Shown here: positions 1 to 8,236 of the stretch, piece by piece | Layout: every line of letters starts with the position of its first letter | Numbering within the stretch: position 1 is the stretch's first letter | NCBI GenBank assembly: GCA_944323365.1 | Contig: CALUSG010000024.1 | Location: forward strand, 1-37,244 | Origin: Candidatus Gastranaerophilales bacterium | GTDB lineage: Bacteria > Cyanobacteriota > Vampirovibrionia > Gastranaerophilales > Gastranaerophilaceae | Direction: 5' to 3' | Length of the DNA stretch: 37,244 nt | Position numbers and translations under genes: made by a program | Notes under the pieces: model-generated | Seen by the model: the letters and a program-made list of their open reading frames with translations, nothing else | Database searches by the model: none | What the model was told of the DNA's origin: nothing

Positions 1-510
1 AAACATTCCATTTTGAATCTTTTTGTCTTTAAGAAACTCTGTTAAAAGCTCTTTGCTAAATTTATACTTATAAAACCCTGTTTCTTCATCAATAACATCT
101 AATTGTCTTAAAAGCATATTATCTCTATATAATTTAGCCTTAACCGCATGTGCTTTAAAACAATTAATTGTACGAATTAACATTTCATAAGGTTCAGACT
201 CAACCGCAAAATAGTCTTTTACTCCTTCATCATATGCTGAAAGAATAAAATCTTTATCCGGATTGTTCACTAAAAGTATTAAATCATAATCCGGAGATTT
301 GATATTTTTTATTAGATCAAAAGTAATTTTTTTATCTTTATGTTCATGAATTATAACAATCGAAACTCCGGAATTTTTTAATATATTTCTAGACATTTCA
401 TAATTACAAACAGCGATACTGTCGCTTTCTCTTAATAAAACTAATTTAGATAAAATACTTTCAGCAACCTCATCATCATCTGTAATTAATAAAATGTTAT
501 CTTCAATCAT
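1..510 (-). CDS. Degenerate response-regulator receiver with start of a GGDEF domain (3' end cut by window)
   Basis: This 170-codon reading frame begins with ATG at 510-508 and runs off the left edge of the window, so the C-terminus is missing. The N-terminus reads MIEDNILLITDDDEV, which matches the first beta strand and acidic pocket (D11-D13) of a CheY-like receiver. The phospho-acceptor position, at the end of the strand VSIVII, is His55 (HEHKD follows) instead of Asp. The usual conserved Lys near 'DYF' is also replaced (DYFAVESEP). After the receiver comes DVIDEETGFYKYKFSKELL, which resembles the start of a GGDEF diguanylate-cyclase domain (D-x-LTGLYNRR). The gene starts 3 bp after ftsX and is almost certainly in the same operon. 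It is probably a phosphorylation-independent pseudo-receiver protein. Whether the cyclase half is active cannot be seen here. Confidence 0.7.
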   Translation of the reverse strand, partial: MIEDNILLITDDDEVAESILSKLVLLRESDSIAVCNYEMSRNILKNSGVSIVIIHEHKDKKITFDLIKNIKSPDYDLILLVNNPDKDFILSAYDEGVKDYFAVESEPYEMLIRTINCFKAHAVKAKLYRDNMLLRQLDVIDEETGFYKYKFSKELLTEFLKDKKIQNGMF

Positions 511-513
511 TGT

Positions 514-1422
514 TTAAACCTGTAAATGTCGTTTTATACTCAAAAAACTTCCGCCCGCACCAAATAATATTCCCATAGCAAACATAGTTATTACAACGAT
601 GTTTTGTGCATATAACGGCGACGGAACCATGAAAAATTGATGCATATTATTTAAACCGTTTTGAACAACATTCAATGGGAATAAAGCAATTATTGCACCC
701 ATAAATCCGTAAAATGCACCCTGTATAATTAATGGAAATCGAATATACCAGTTACTTACACCCATAAGTCGCATTATTTCTATTTCGTCTTTACGTGACT
801 GTATAACAAGCTGTATAGTATTATTTATAATTGTAATTGTCAAAATTGCCATAATAATTATTACAATTACTGTAATAGAATTAACAACTTTATTTAATGT
901 TTCTATCTTTTGCACTAAATCTTGTGCATAACTCATATCTTCAACAATAGATAGACTTTTTACATTATTAAACACATTATCTATGTTTTCAGGCTTATCG
1001 ACTTTAACATGCAAAGTATCAGGTAATGGATTATCAATGTCAGGTAATCCCATTTCACGCTTTAAATTAATCCATGATACTTCTTTAGATATAACACGAA
1101 CTCCTTCTACATGATCAAATTCTTTAATACGTTTTTTAGCTGCATTTGTATCGGTACCGGATTTTAAATAAACAGAAATTTCTAACACATTACCCAGTTC
1201 ATGTGCAAAAGTCGATACTGAAAGTGCTGTTCTGAAAAAAGATGCGAATATCATTAATATAGCTGCCATGGTTGTAATTATTACCAAATTAACTATACCG
1301 GTACGTTTAATATCATTAAACGTTTCCATAGAAATTCTATATAAAATTCTTAATTCGCATAACCAATCTTTTGGTATATGTTTTTTGACTTTTTTCTTTA
1401 TTTTCAACTTTTGACTATTCAT
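514..1422 (-). CDS. ftsX: Cell division protein FtsX
   Basis: A 302-residue membrane subunit of the FtsEX ABC-type complex, which couples FtsZ-ring constriction to peptidoglycan hydrolase activation outside the membrane. The topology fits FtsX: a basic cytoplasmic N-terminus, TM1 at about 43-67, an extracytoplasmic domain at about 68-179, and three clustered TM segments at about 180-204, 230-252 and 274-296. The conserved cytoplasmic stretch RKDEIEIMRLMGVSNWYIRFP lies after TM2 and is typical of the FtsX/MacB family. The ATG overlaps the end of ftsE by 8 bp, so translation is probably coupled. Length is normal for Gram-negative and cyanobacterial-type FtsX. Confidence 0.95.
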   Translation of the reverse strand: MNSQKLKIKKKVKKHIPKDWLCELRILYRISMETFNDIKRTGIVNLVIITTMAAILMIFASFFRTALSVSTFAHELGNVLEISVYLKSGTDTNAAKKRIKEFDHVEGVRVISKEVSWINLKREMGLPDIDNPLPDTLHVKVDKPENIDNVFNNVKSLSIVEDMSYAQDLVQKIETLNKVVNSITVIVIIIMAILTITIINNTIQLVIQSRKDEIEIMRLMGVSNWYIRFPLIIQGAFYGFMGAIIALFPLNVVQNGLNNMHQFFMVPSPLYAQNIVVITMFAMGILFGAGGSFLSIKRHLQV

Positions 1423-2092
1423 AAGTACCTGCCTGAATATCTCTTACAACTTCACCATTGTCAAGCGTTATTACACGTTTTCTAAAATAATCTACCATCG
1501 CATTATCATGAGTAGAAACTATTACAGTAATACCCCTTTGATTAATTTGATCCAAAATTTGCATAATTTCCATCGAATTTTTGGGGTCTAAATTTCCGGT
1601 AGGTTCATCCGCAATTAATAACGGCGGGCCATTGACAATAGCTCTGGCTATTCCTACTCTCTGCTGCTCACCGCCTGAAAGCTCAGAAGGTTTGGCATGC
1701 TTTTTATCGTATAATCCAACAATTTTTAGAGCACCTGAAACTCGAGCGTTTATTTCTCTAGAGCTGATACCTAATGTTCGGATTACATATGCAACATTAT
1801 CATATACCGTATGATTTTGCAAAAGTTTATAATCTTGAAATACTATTCCCATACACCTTCTCAAATTAGGTATTCTATCGTTTGACAGATTGGCGACATT
1901 TATACCGCCAATTGTAACTGTACCGCTAGAAGGTTTTTCTTCACTATATAATAATTTCATTAATGTAGATTTACCGGCTCCTGATGCTCCGACAATAAAA
2001 ACAAATTCGCCGGACAAAATATCCAAATTAACATTTTTCAATGCATAATGGTCATTGTCATATTTTTTTGTAACACTACGAAATTGTATCAT
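1415..2092 (-). CDS. ftsE: Cell division ATP-binding protein FtsE
   Basis: A 225-residue ABC ATPase that partners FtsX. All nucleotide-binding motifs are present: Walker A GASGAGKST (35-43), Q-loop Q86 in VFQD, signature LSGGEQ (138-143), Walker B LLIADEP (158-164) and H-loop H195 in STHD. Size and the DEPTGNLDP stretch are typical of FtsE rather than LolD, and the overlapping ftsX confirms the assignment. It lies 5 bp downstream of the transketolase half and overlaps ftsX by 8 bp, so the four minus-strand genes look like one transcript. Confidence 0.95.
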   Translation of the reverse strand: MIQFRSVTKKYDNDHYALKNVNLDILSGEFVFIVGASGAGKSTLMKLLYSEEKPSSGTVTIGGINVANLSNDRIPNLRRCMGIVFQDYKLLQNHTVYDNVAYVIRTLGISSREINARVSGALKIVGLYDKKHAKPSELSGGEQQRVGIARAIVNGPPLLIADEPTGNLDPKNSMEIMQILDQINQRGITVIVSTHDNAMVDYFRKRVITLDNGEVVRDIQAGTYE

Positions 2093-2097
2093 TATTC

Positions 2098-3045
2098 TTA
2101 ATCCTTTAATTTTGATTTAATTCTTTTAGCAATAGTTTTAGCTGTTAATCCGTAATAATCAAGCAATTCTTGAGCTTCTCCGCTTTGCCCAAACTCGTCA
2201 TTTATACCTACTCTGTAAACTTTAGCAGGATATTTAGAGCAAAGTACTTCACATATGGCAGATCCTAACCCGCCAATAATTGAATGATTTTCAACAGTAA
2301 CAGCATAATTCGTTTTCTTAACACTTTCAACTATTACATCTTCACAAATAGGCTTAATAACCGGAACATGAATAACTTCTGCAAAAATATTGTCCTGTTT
2401 TAACAACTCTGCAGCTTCAAGAACTTCTGCTAAAGTTTCCCCATTTGTAAATATAGAAACATCTTTTCCTTCTTCTACAACAATTGCTTTATGAATATTA
2501 AAATGATAATCGTCGTTAAATACATCAACGACATTACTTCTAGAAATTCTTATATACATAGGGCCGTCATGCATCGCCGCATATTTTATAACTTCATCGC
2601 ACTCCTTGGAATCAGCAGGGACTACAACTGTCATATTCGGGATGTTACGCATCAGTGCTAAATCTTCAAGAGCCTGATGACTGGCACCGTCCTCGCCAAC
2701 AGTAATTCCTCCGTGTGTACCTACGATTTTAACATTAAAATTCGGATAACAAACTGAGTTTCTAATTTGATCATAAGTTCTACCGGTCACAAACATTGCA
2801 AAACTGGACACAAAAGGAATTTTTCCCTGTGAAGCCATGCCGGCAGCTGTTGCTATCATATCTTGTTCTGCAATACCAAAGTCAAAAAAACGATTTGGAA
2901 ATTTTTCAGCAAACATTTGAGTTTGAGTAGAACATGATAAATCTGCGTCCATAACCACAACTTTTGGATTTAATTCACCAACTTCAACTAATGCTTTGCC
3001 GAACGCAGAACGTATAGATTTTTTACTATTTTTGTCTAATATCAT
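2098..3045 (-). CDS. Transketolase, C-terminal subunit (split type)
   Basis: A 315-residue protein covering the pyrimidine-binding and C-terminal domains of transketolase. In split enzymes of this kind it pairs with a separate N-terminal, thiamine-diphosphate-phosphate-binding subunit. The catalytic glutamate that activates the thiazolium ring is E60 in FGIAEQDM. Further family marks are HGGITVGEDGASHQ (111-124), PADSKE and GQSGEAQELLDYYGL near the end. It works in the non-oxidative pentose-phosphate pathway. A paralogous 1-deoxyxylulose-5-phosphate synthase half cannot be wholly excluded. The N-terminal half is normally the neighbouring gene but is not here: upstream is a promoter region and a divergent gene. 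Downstream genes are ftsE and ftsX. Confidence 0.88.
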   Translation of the reverse strand: MILDKNSKKSIRSAFGKALVEVGELNPKVVVMDADLSCSTQTQMFAEKFPNRFFDFGIAEQDMIATAAGMASQGKIPFVSSFAMFVTGRTYDQIRNSVCYPNFNVKIVGTHGGITVGEDGASHQALEDLALMRNIPNMTVVVPADSKECDEVIKYAAMHDGPMYIRISRSNVVDVFNDDYHFNIHKAIVVEEGKDVSIFTNGETLAEVLEAAELLKQDNIFAEVIHVPVIKPICEDVIVESVKKTNYAVTVENHSIIGGLGSAICEVLCSKYPAKVYRVGINDEFGQSGEAQELLDYYGLTAKTIAKRIKSKLKD

Positions 3046-3069
3046 CCAATCCCCACTCTTTTATTTAAT

Positions 3070-3099
3070 ATTATATCATAAACAAAATGGTAATTGTAA
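3070..3099 (-). promoter_or_regulatory. Sigma-70 type promoter of the tkt-ftsE-ftsX operon
   Basis: On the minus strand, a perfect -10 box TATAAT (3075-3070) follows TTACAA (3099-3094) with an 18-bp spacer. It lies about 25 bp before the ATG of the transketolase half, with a GGGG ribosome-binding stretch between. It is the only good promoter seen for the four-gene operon. Confidence 0.5.
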
Positions 3100-3276
3100 T
3101 AAGTTAAATGATTATTTACAATAACGATATTTTAAAAAGCCTATAAAAAGATAGTTTTAAACCTTTTTTGTTAAGTTTTATTAAAAATCATAGAAAAAAA
3201 GGCAATTAAATTTCTTGAGGAGCATTTAAACGGTAGAATAGAAATATAAAATATTATTTATTGAAAGGAAGATCAC

Positions 3277-4452
3277 ATGTTACAAGTTCCAAATTTACCC
3301 AATTATCAATTACAACAGCCAAACTATAACGCTGTAAAAATTGATATTCACAACCCACAAGTAGGAGGAGCGACCTGTCCGGTACAACAACCACAATATA
3401 ATCCTCAGTATGCACCGGTAACAAATCCATACTATACTTATCCGCAAACTCAATTATATGACTATCCGCAAGCAGTAAATGCTCAGCCATATTATGTTCC
3501 AGTTCAAACAGCTCAACCATATTACCAACCGGTGGTAATGCAGCAGCCTAATTCAGTAGCAAATGCTTCAGCTAATGCAAGTGCTAGTGCGGTTTCAAAT
3601 CCGATAGGACAGCAACCATTATACTGTCCTCCATGCCCTCCATGTCAACAAACAGCACCAGCTCAACCAGTTGCTCCGGCACCTTCAGTTGTAACACCTG
3701 TTACAGAAGCCAGTGCAGCAGCTAATGCAGCAGTACAACAAGGGCCTCAACAAGTAAATATTTATCAATCACCTCAACCTGCACCGGTTGTAACTGAAGT
3801 TCCAAAAGAACAACCTAAAGTTGAAGTTGAACAACCTGTTGATATGCAGCCACAAGTTGACTTAAATGGATTTATTGCTAAATTATCTAACCCTGATTTC
3901 GAAGTCCAAGCTAATGCAATGGAAGAAATAGCTAATATGGTAAAAGATGAACCGCAAAAAGCAACTGAGTTATTAGATTCAAAAATTATTGATTCATTAA
4001 ATAATATTATAAAAGCTGATTCAAGCAAATTAGCAGGACCTACACAAGAACAAATTAATTTAAGACAAAAAATGATGTCAGATCAAAAACTCTCAGATCA
4101 AGAAAAAGCTATTGCGACTACAATAACCCCTATGGAACAAGCAGAAAGAAATAAAAGCTATGCAATGTTCACAGCTGCAATTCTTGAAAAACTCTACGGA
4201 GAAGAAGTAACTAAATTAACAGGAAATAAAGTTCCACTTCCTGAATTACCGGGAGCAATAACAATTGTTGATCAATTAAAAGATAACCCTAACCCGATGG
4301 TTAGAACTTCAGCAATCGAAGCATTGAGTTACTTACAAACTCCTGAATACAAAAAAGACTTAACTACATTGTTCTCAATTGCTAAGAATGACCAAGACAA
4401 GGGCGTACAAGAAGCAGCAGCAGCCGCTCTTGAAAAACTAAACCAGGTGTAA
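3277..4452 (+). CDS. Pro/Gln-rich protein with C-terminal HEAT-like helical domain
   Basis: A 391-residue protein of unknown function. Residues 15-29 hold the motif PNY-x2-V-x-I-x-I-x-NP-x-V, which recurs in the protein encoded at 27592. A disordered Pro/Gln/Tyr/Ala-rich stretch follows to about residue 190, with two short Ala/Ser/Asn runs and a Cys-Pro cluster (CPPCPPC). The C-terminal part (about 195-391) is alpha-helical with HEAT-like pairs, for example NPMVRTSAIEALSYL and DKGVQEAAAAALEKL. It has no signal peptide or membrane segment. The ATG follows AAAGGAAG by a good distance. It is transcribed alone, with a strong terminator at its end. It is probably a cytoplasmic scaffold or adaptor, but that is inference from architecture only. 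Confidence 0.8.
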   Translation: MLQVPNLPNYQLQQPNYNAVKIDIHNPQVGGATCPVQQPQYNPQYAPVTNPYYTYPQTQLYDYPQAVNAQPYYVPVQTAQPYYQPVVMQQPNSVANASANASASAVSNPIGQQPLYCPPCPPCQQTAPAQPVAPAPSVVTPVTEASAAANAAVQQGPQQVNIYQSPQPAPVVTEVPKEQPKVEVEQPVDMQPQVDLNGFIAKLSNPDFEVQANAMEEIANMVKDEPQKATELLDSKIIDSLNNIIKADSSKLAGPTQEQINLRQKMMSDQKLSDQEKAIATTITPMEQAERNKSYAMFTAAILEKLYGEEVTKLTGNKVPLPELPGAITIVDQLKDNPNPMVRTSAIEALSYLQTPEYKKDLTTLFSIAKNDQDKGVQEAAAAALEKLNQV

Positions 4453-4480
4453 AAACCGATAAAATTCCTTTCTTTAAATA

Positions 4481-4510
4481 AAAAGCCTTCTTGAAAAAGA
4501 AGGCTTTTTT
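4481..4510. terminator. Bidirectional intrinsic terminator
   Basis: A 10-bp perfect stem, AAAAGCCTTC (4481-4490) with GAAGGCTTTT (4499-4508), closes an 8-nt loop. T's follow on the plus strand, and A's before the stem serve as a U-tract for the minus strand. It sits between the convergent HEAT-like gene and the acyltransferase, whose stop codon overlaps its edge. Confidence 0.85.
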
Positions 4511-5204
4511 ATTGTGCTAAAACTTTATCATTATTATTTGGGACAGGTGCACAATTTTCATATCCAGCATGCTCAGATATGTATTTACACCATTCATAAA
4601 TAATTTCATCTTCTGATAGCTTATAAGATATAGGCTTTCCTATATAAATTCTAAACTTACGTCTGGTAAACGGCTTTAATTTCGGATATCCGTTAAATTC
4701 TGCAATAGCAACAGGAACTATATCCGCTTTTGCATTTTTAGCAATAACAGCAAACCCTTTTTTAATTCCTTCAAGTTTTCCATAAGGTCTTGTACCGCCT
4801 TGAGGAAATACACCCAGGGACCATTTGGTAGTAAAAATATCACGTACGGTTTTAAATGTTGCTATTTCCGGTTTTGTTCTGTTCACAGCGAAAGCTCCCA
4901 GGCGTTTCACAAGCCATTGAAGCTTTTCACCGGGTTCAAATAATTCTTCTTTTGCCATAAATGCAATTGTTTTTCTTGTTGCAAAAGGAATTATAGGAGG
5001 ATCAAAAATTGATACATGGTTTGCTGCATAAATATATTTTCCATTATCTTTTGGAACATTTTCACGCCCGTATACTTTATAATCATAGAAAATTCGCAAA
5101 AAATTATCGACAACTACAACCAAAAAGGTTAAATAAAATAATGTACGCAGCCATCCATATTCTTTTGCATATCTTCTGTTGTAGTTTCTTTCATTCTTTT
5201 TCAT
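4509..5204 (-). CDS. plsC: PlsC-type 1-acyl-glycerol-3-phosphate acyltransferase (second of tandem pair)
   Basis: A 231-residue acyltransferase that would transfer a fatty acyl group to lysophosphatidic acid at the membrane in phospholipid synthesis. The catalytic H-x4-D motif is NHVSIFD (H63, D68). The substrate-binding motif, usually FPEGTR, reads FPQGGTR (133-139): Gln replaces Glu and one extra Gly is inserted. VPVAI (motif IV) follows. A hydrophobic stretch at about 21-38 suggests membrane attachment. It lies 11 bp downstream of a clear paralogue, so the pair is co-transcribed. The altered motif raises the chance of a changed acceptor preference. Confidence 0.85.
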   Translation of the reverse strand: MKKNERNYNRRYAKEYGWLRTLFYLTFLVVVVDNFLRIFYDYKVYGRENVPKDNGKYIYAANHVSIFDPPIIPFATRKTIAFMAKEELFEPGEKLQWLVKRLGAFAVNRTKPEIATFKTVRDIFTTKWSLGVFPQGGTRPYGKLEGIKKGFAVIAKNAKADIVPVAIAEFNGYPKLKPFTRRKFRIYIGKPISYKLSEDEIIYEWCKYISEHAGYENCAPVPNNNDKVLAQ

Positions 5205-5215
5205 ACACTAAACCC

Positions 5216-5869
5216 TTAAACATACTTAAAACCCGTCAATTCTTGAATAGATTTAATCCATTCTTCTACCATAAAATCCAAATCATCATTATAAGGTATA
5301 ACTTTACCGATTCGTACGACAATATGTCCTGAGAACGGCAGACGTTTAACCTCATTTGTACCTGTAATTCCAACAGGCAAAATACCGCATTTAGTAACTT
5401 TTGCAAGACTTGCAAAACCTTTTGTTATATCTTTTATTTCACCCGGTTCACATCTAGTTCCCTGCGGAAATAATCCTAAAACCCAATCGGTTTGTTTAAT
5501 AGATTTAGCAGTTTTAATAGTTGAGGCTCCTAGATGTTCTCTATTTACAGCAAAAGCACCGAGCCAATCAAGCCACCAGCGTAAAAATTTTATATCAAAC
5601 AGCTCTTGTTTTGCCATAAAACATACTGGTCTTGGCATAACAGCAGCAACCAGCGGCGGATCAAGCGTTGATAAATGATTTGCTGTAACAATATAATTAT
5701 TATCTTTAGGAATATTTTCTTTACCATAGACTTTTAAATTATAAACAAGCTTAAACCTAATCATATAGCCAACTTTTGTAACCAAATACAAAAATATTTT
5801 TCTGAAAATATTATATTCAGAGGCTTCTCGTTTACTATAACTACGTCTTTTTAATGTTGCATTTTTCAA
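5216..5869 (-). CDS. plsC: PlsC-type 1-acyl-glycerol-3-phosphate acyltransferase (first of tandem pair)
   Basis: A 217-residue paralogue of the next gene. The catalytic motif is NHLSTLD (H65, D70), and motif III reads FPQGTR (134-139), with Gln in place of the usual Glu but no extra Gly. LPVGI follows. The start is a TTG at 5869-5867, about 11 bp after AGAGGAGAG. No in-frame ATG occurs until residue 36, which would lose conserved sequence. The ATG just inside the start is out of frame and stops after three codons. A promoter lies immediately upstream. Confidence 0.85.
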   Translation of the reverse strand: MKNATLKRRSYSKREASEYNIFRKIFLYLVTKVGYMIRFKLVYNLKVYGKENIPKDNNYIVTANHLSTLDPPLVAAVMPRPVCFMAKQELFDIKFLRWWLDWLGAFAVNREHLGASTIKTAKSIKQTDWVLGLFPQGTRCEPGEIKDITKGFASLAKVTKCGILPVGITGTNEVKRLPFSGHIVVRIGKVIPYNDDLDFMVEEWIKSIQELTGFKYV

Positions 5870-5891
5870 AATTAATAACTCTCCTCTTAAA

Positions 5892-5919
5892 ATTATACAC
5901 TAAATAGTATTTTTAGCAA
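5892..5919 (-). promoter_or_regulatory. Promoter of the tandem plsC operon
   Basis: On the minus strand, TTGCTA (5919-5914), a 16-bp spacer and a perfect TATAAT (5897-5892) lie just upstream of the AGAGGAGAG ribosome-binding site. Its -35 box is back to back with that of the divergent phosphohexomutase promoter. Confidence 0.55.
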
Positions 5920-5920
5920 A

Positions 5921-5949
5921 TAGACAATACGTTATCTTTTTTATATAAT
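5921..5949 (+). promoter_or_regulatory. Promoter of the phosphohexomutase gene
   Basis: TAGACA (5921-5926), a 17-bp spacer and a perfect TATAAT (5944-5949) stand 22 bp before the ATG. The ribosome-binding site AAAGGAGG is strong. It is among the closest matches to the sigma-70 consensus in the window. Confidence 0.7.
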
Positions 5950-5971
5950 TTAAAAAAATAAAGGAGGCAAT

Positions 5972-8215
5972 ATGGTAAATGAATTGGAAAACGAGTTATT
6001 TAAAAGTGTTTATGAAAAGACACCCGATCATATAAAGAATTTAAAACTAATGGACTTTAATAACAAAGGGGAGTTCTCATTTAAATTAAAACGTGAGCAT
6101 CTTCTGCCATATGATGAGAACTCAAATCCTGAAGGTCTGAACCTGGAGGAATGGTTTAAAAATTATGAAAAAGAAGCAAAAGTTTCAACCGCCGGAATCA
6201 GAGGGCCGCAAAATATTTTATATCCGCAAGATACCCGTTTTCCAATCAACTTAGTAGGCATAGTACTTGCAACATTAGCAAAAGCACTTGTAGCAAAAGA
6301 AAAGTATCCTGATAAAGAAATTTTAAAAATAGCAGGGCGGGAAGTTCGTTATAATTCAAAACTATTTTTGGAGGCAATAGCTAGAGTTCAAGCTGCACAG
6401 GGAATAAAAACTCTTATTTCAAAAGACGAACAAACAATTCCTATATGGCTTGCCTCATTTTTAGCATTCAAATTAGATTTGCTCGGGGGAGAATATATTA
6501 CATCCAGTCACGGAATTTCTGTTAAAAACGCTACCAAAGACTTAAATTGTCAAGGCAGCCAGTATCTACCCGAAGAGTCTATGGAGTTTGTAAACAAAAT
6601 AAAAGAAATTTTTGAACAAACTCGTAAAAATGGCCACTATGAAATTAAAATTGCAGCAGAAAACAATCCTTTAATTGATGAAAAAATAATGACTAAACTT
6701 GATGACGGGGTTGATTTATATGTAGAATATCTTAAATCGGGTGTTGCCAAAAATACAAATCTTATAAAGGATTTTAATAATAAAATAATAATTGAAAATG
6801 TAGGAGGCTCTGCTTACAGGACTTTAAACAGGGTTTTAAAAAAGCTTGAGATATCAGATAAATTTATTTGGTTTAATACACAAGAAGATCCATTTTTCCA
6901 TTCGATAGGGAAATATGATGAAACACCAAAAGGTGAAAAAGCTTTTTATGATTATTCAGTTGATGCAACAGTAATTGCACACAAACCTGACGGGACAAAA
7001 TTTTTCCCTGTAATAAACACAATGCACTATGAGGAAAAACTAAAAAACATGCCTGTAGGTACAGCTGTTTTAATTACGGATCCCGATCATGATCGGCTTA
7101 CTATAACTCAAACAGAGGACATATCAAGAATTGAGAAACTTAAGGAAGCAGGAATAGATTATATTAAGCTAACGGACAAAACCATATTAACAGTTTTTAC
7201 AGCAAATCAAGCATTTTTAATGTTAATGGATTTTTGGGCAAAGCAATTAAAAACACAGGATTTATGGAACAATCATCCACGGTTCATAATAAAAACAACA
7301 GCCTCTGCATTATCCTGGGATGAATGGGCAAAAAATAACAATGTAAAAGTAATTAATGTTCCTGTTGGTTTTAAAGAAATAGCCAATATAATGAAAAAAG
7401 TTGAATTACAGATTAAACAGAATCCAAATAAAAATGTAATTATAGATGATGTTTTTGGACATTCAATAGATTTAGGAGTAAGTCCTAGATTGCTATTTGG
7501 CGGAGAAGAGTCCGGCGGAATGATAATGGGTACTGAAGAGCTAATCAAATCAATGCATGGACGATTTGCTATTGCAATGAGAGAAAAAAGTGCGACCGAG
7601 GCAATTATTGTAGCTTCTTCTTTGATAGCTGAATTAAAAGACATTCCTCTTTCTGAATACTTGATGAATGTTTTTGAAAAAAACAATATAAAGGGCCGCT
7701 ATGATACAAGAGTTGATATTGCGTATTATAACGAATCCGAACCCGATATTGAAAAACTTAAGCTTGCCAAAATTGCAGGTGAAGAATTAAGAACAAAAAA
7801 TGACTTATATTATCTTTCTTTGGCTATGGGTATAAAAGAAAACTTGTTAACACTGGATAATGTAAAAGACATTTTAGGAAAAACATTTAAAAACTTAGAT
7901 TTTACAAATCTTATTTCTATCAAATTTGTCGGTGACGGTACATATATGGAATTTACAGATAAATATATAGAGATAAGGCCATCAGGCACCGATGCTAAAA
8001 CAAAAGCTTATGGCGGAGGTCTAAATAAAGATAATATTGAAAAATTTGCAACAATACTTGGAAATTATTCGGGTGAAAGAATAGAAATACATAAAAAATA
8101 CATATCCGATGATTTTTATACTAATACTAAAGAAAAAGCAAACGATTATTATCTAGCTTTTGTTGCAAAAGACGCTAATAATGAAAAATTTGAAATTCCG
8201 ATATATAATTTTTAA
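5972..8215 (+). CDS. Phosphoglucomutase/phosphomannomutase family protein
   Basis: A 747-residue alpha-D-phosphohexomutase, which would interconvert glucose-1-phosphate and glucose-6-phosphate (or the mannose equivalents) and so feed glycogen and envelope sugar synthesis. The family marks occur in order: GIRG near residue 75; the phosphoserine loop TSSHG (active Ser about 179, normally TASHNP); the metal loop DPDHDR (about 371-376, normally DGDxDR); the sugar loop GGEESGG (about 509); and the phosphate-binding loop RPSGTDAKTKAYGG (about 668-682). It is some 150-200 residues longer than common members, with extra sequence between the domains and at the C-terminus. Substrate cannot be fixed from sequence. 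It is a single-gene transcript with its own promoter and terminator. Confidence 0.85.
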   Translation: MVNELENELFKSVYEKTPDHIKNLKLMDFNNKGEFSFKLKREHLLPYDENSNPEGLNLEEWFKNYEKEAKVSTAGIRGPQNILYPQDTRFPINLVGIVLATLAKALVAKEKYPDKEILKIAGREVRYNSKLFLEAIARVQAAQGIKTLISKDEQTIPIWLASFLAFKLDLLGGEYITSSHGISVKNATKDLNCQGSQYLPEESMEFVNKIKEIFEQTRKNGHYEIKIAAENNPLIDEKIMTKLDDGVDLYVEYLKSGVAKNTNLIKDFNNKIIIENVGGSAYRTLNRVLKKLEISDKFIWFNTQEDPFFHSIGKYDETPKGEKAFYDYSVDATVIAHKPDGTKFFPVINTMHYEEKLKNMPVGTAVLITDPDHDRLTITQTEDISRIEKLKEAGIDYIKLTDKTILTVFTANQAFLMLMDFWAKQLKTQDLWNNHPRFIIKTTASALSWDEWAKNNNVKVINVPVGFKEIANIMKKVELQIKQNPNKNVIIDDVFGHSIDLGVSPRLLFGGEESGGMIMGTEELIKSMHGRFAIAMREKSATEAIIVASSLIAELKDIPLSEYLMNVFEKNNIKGRYDTRVDIAYYNESEPDIEKLKLAKIAGEELRTKNDLYYLSLAMGIKENLLTLDNVKDILGKTFKNLDFTNLISIKFVGDGTYMEFTDKYIEIRPSGTDAKTKAYGGGLNKDNIEKFATILGNYSGERIEIHKKYISDDFYTNTKEKANDYYLAFVAKDANNEKFEIPIYNF

Positions 8216-8236
8216 GCCGCCTAAGCGGCTTTTTTA
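8214..8236 (+). terminator. Intrinsic terminator of the phosphohexomutase gene
   Basis: The stem AAGCCGC (8214-8220) pairs with GCGGCTT (8225-8231) around a CTAA loop and runs into a T-tract. It begins within the stop codon and overlaps the stop codon of the convergent prepilin-like gene. On the minus strand no U-tract follows, so it acts on plus-strand transcripts. Confidence 0.8.

Noticed and set aside
7273-7686. 137-codon minus-strand frame inside the phosphohexomutase gene
   Set aside because: It lies wholly within a well-supported gene on the other strand and shows no ribosome-binding site or recognisable domain. Other long antisense frames in the window were dropped for the same reason.
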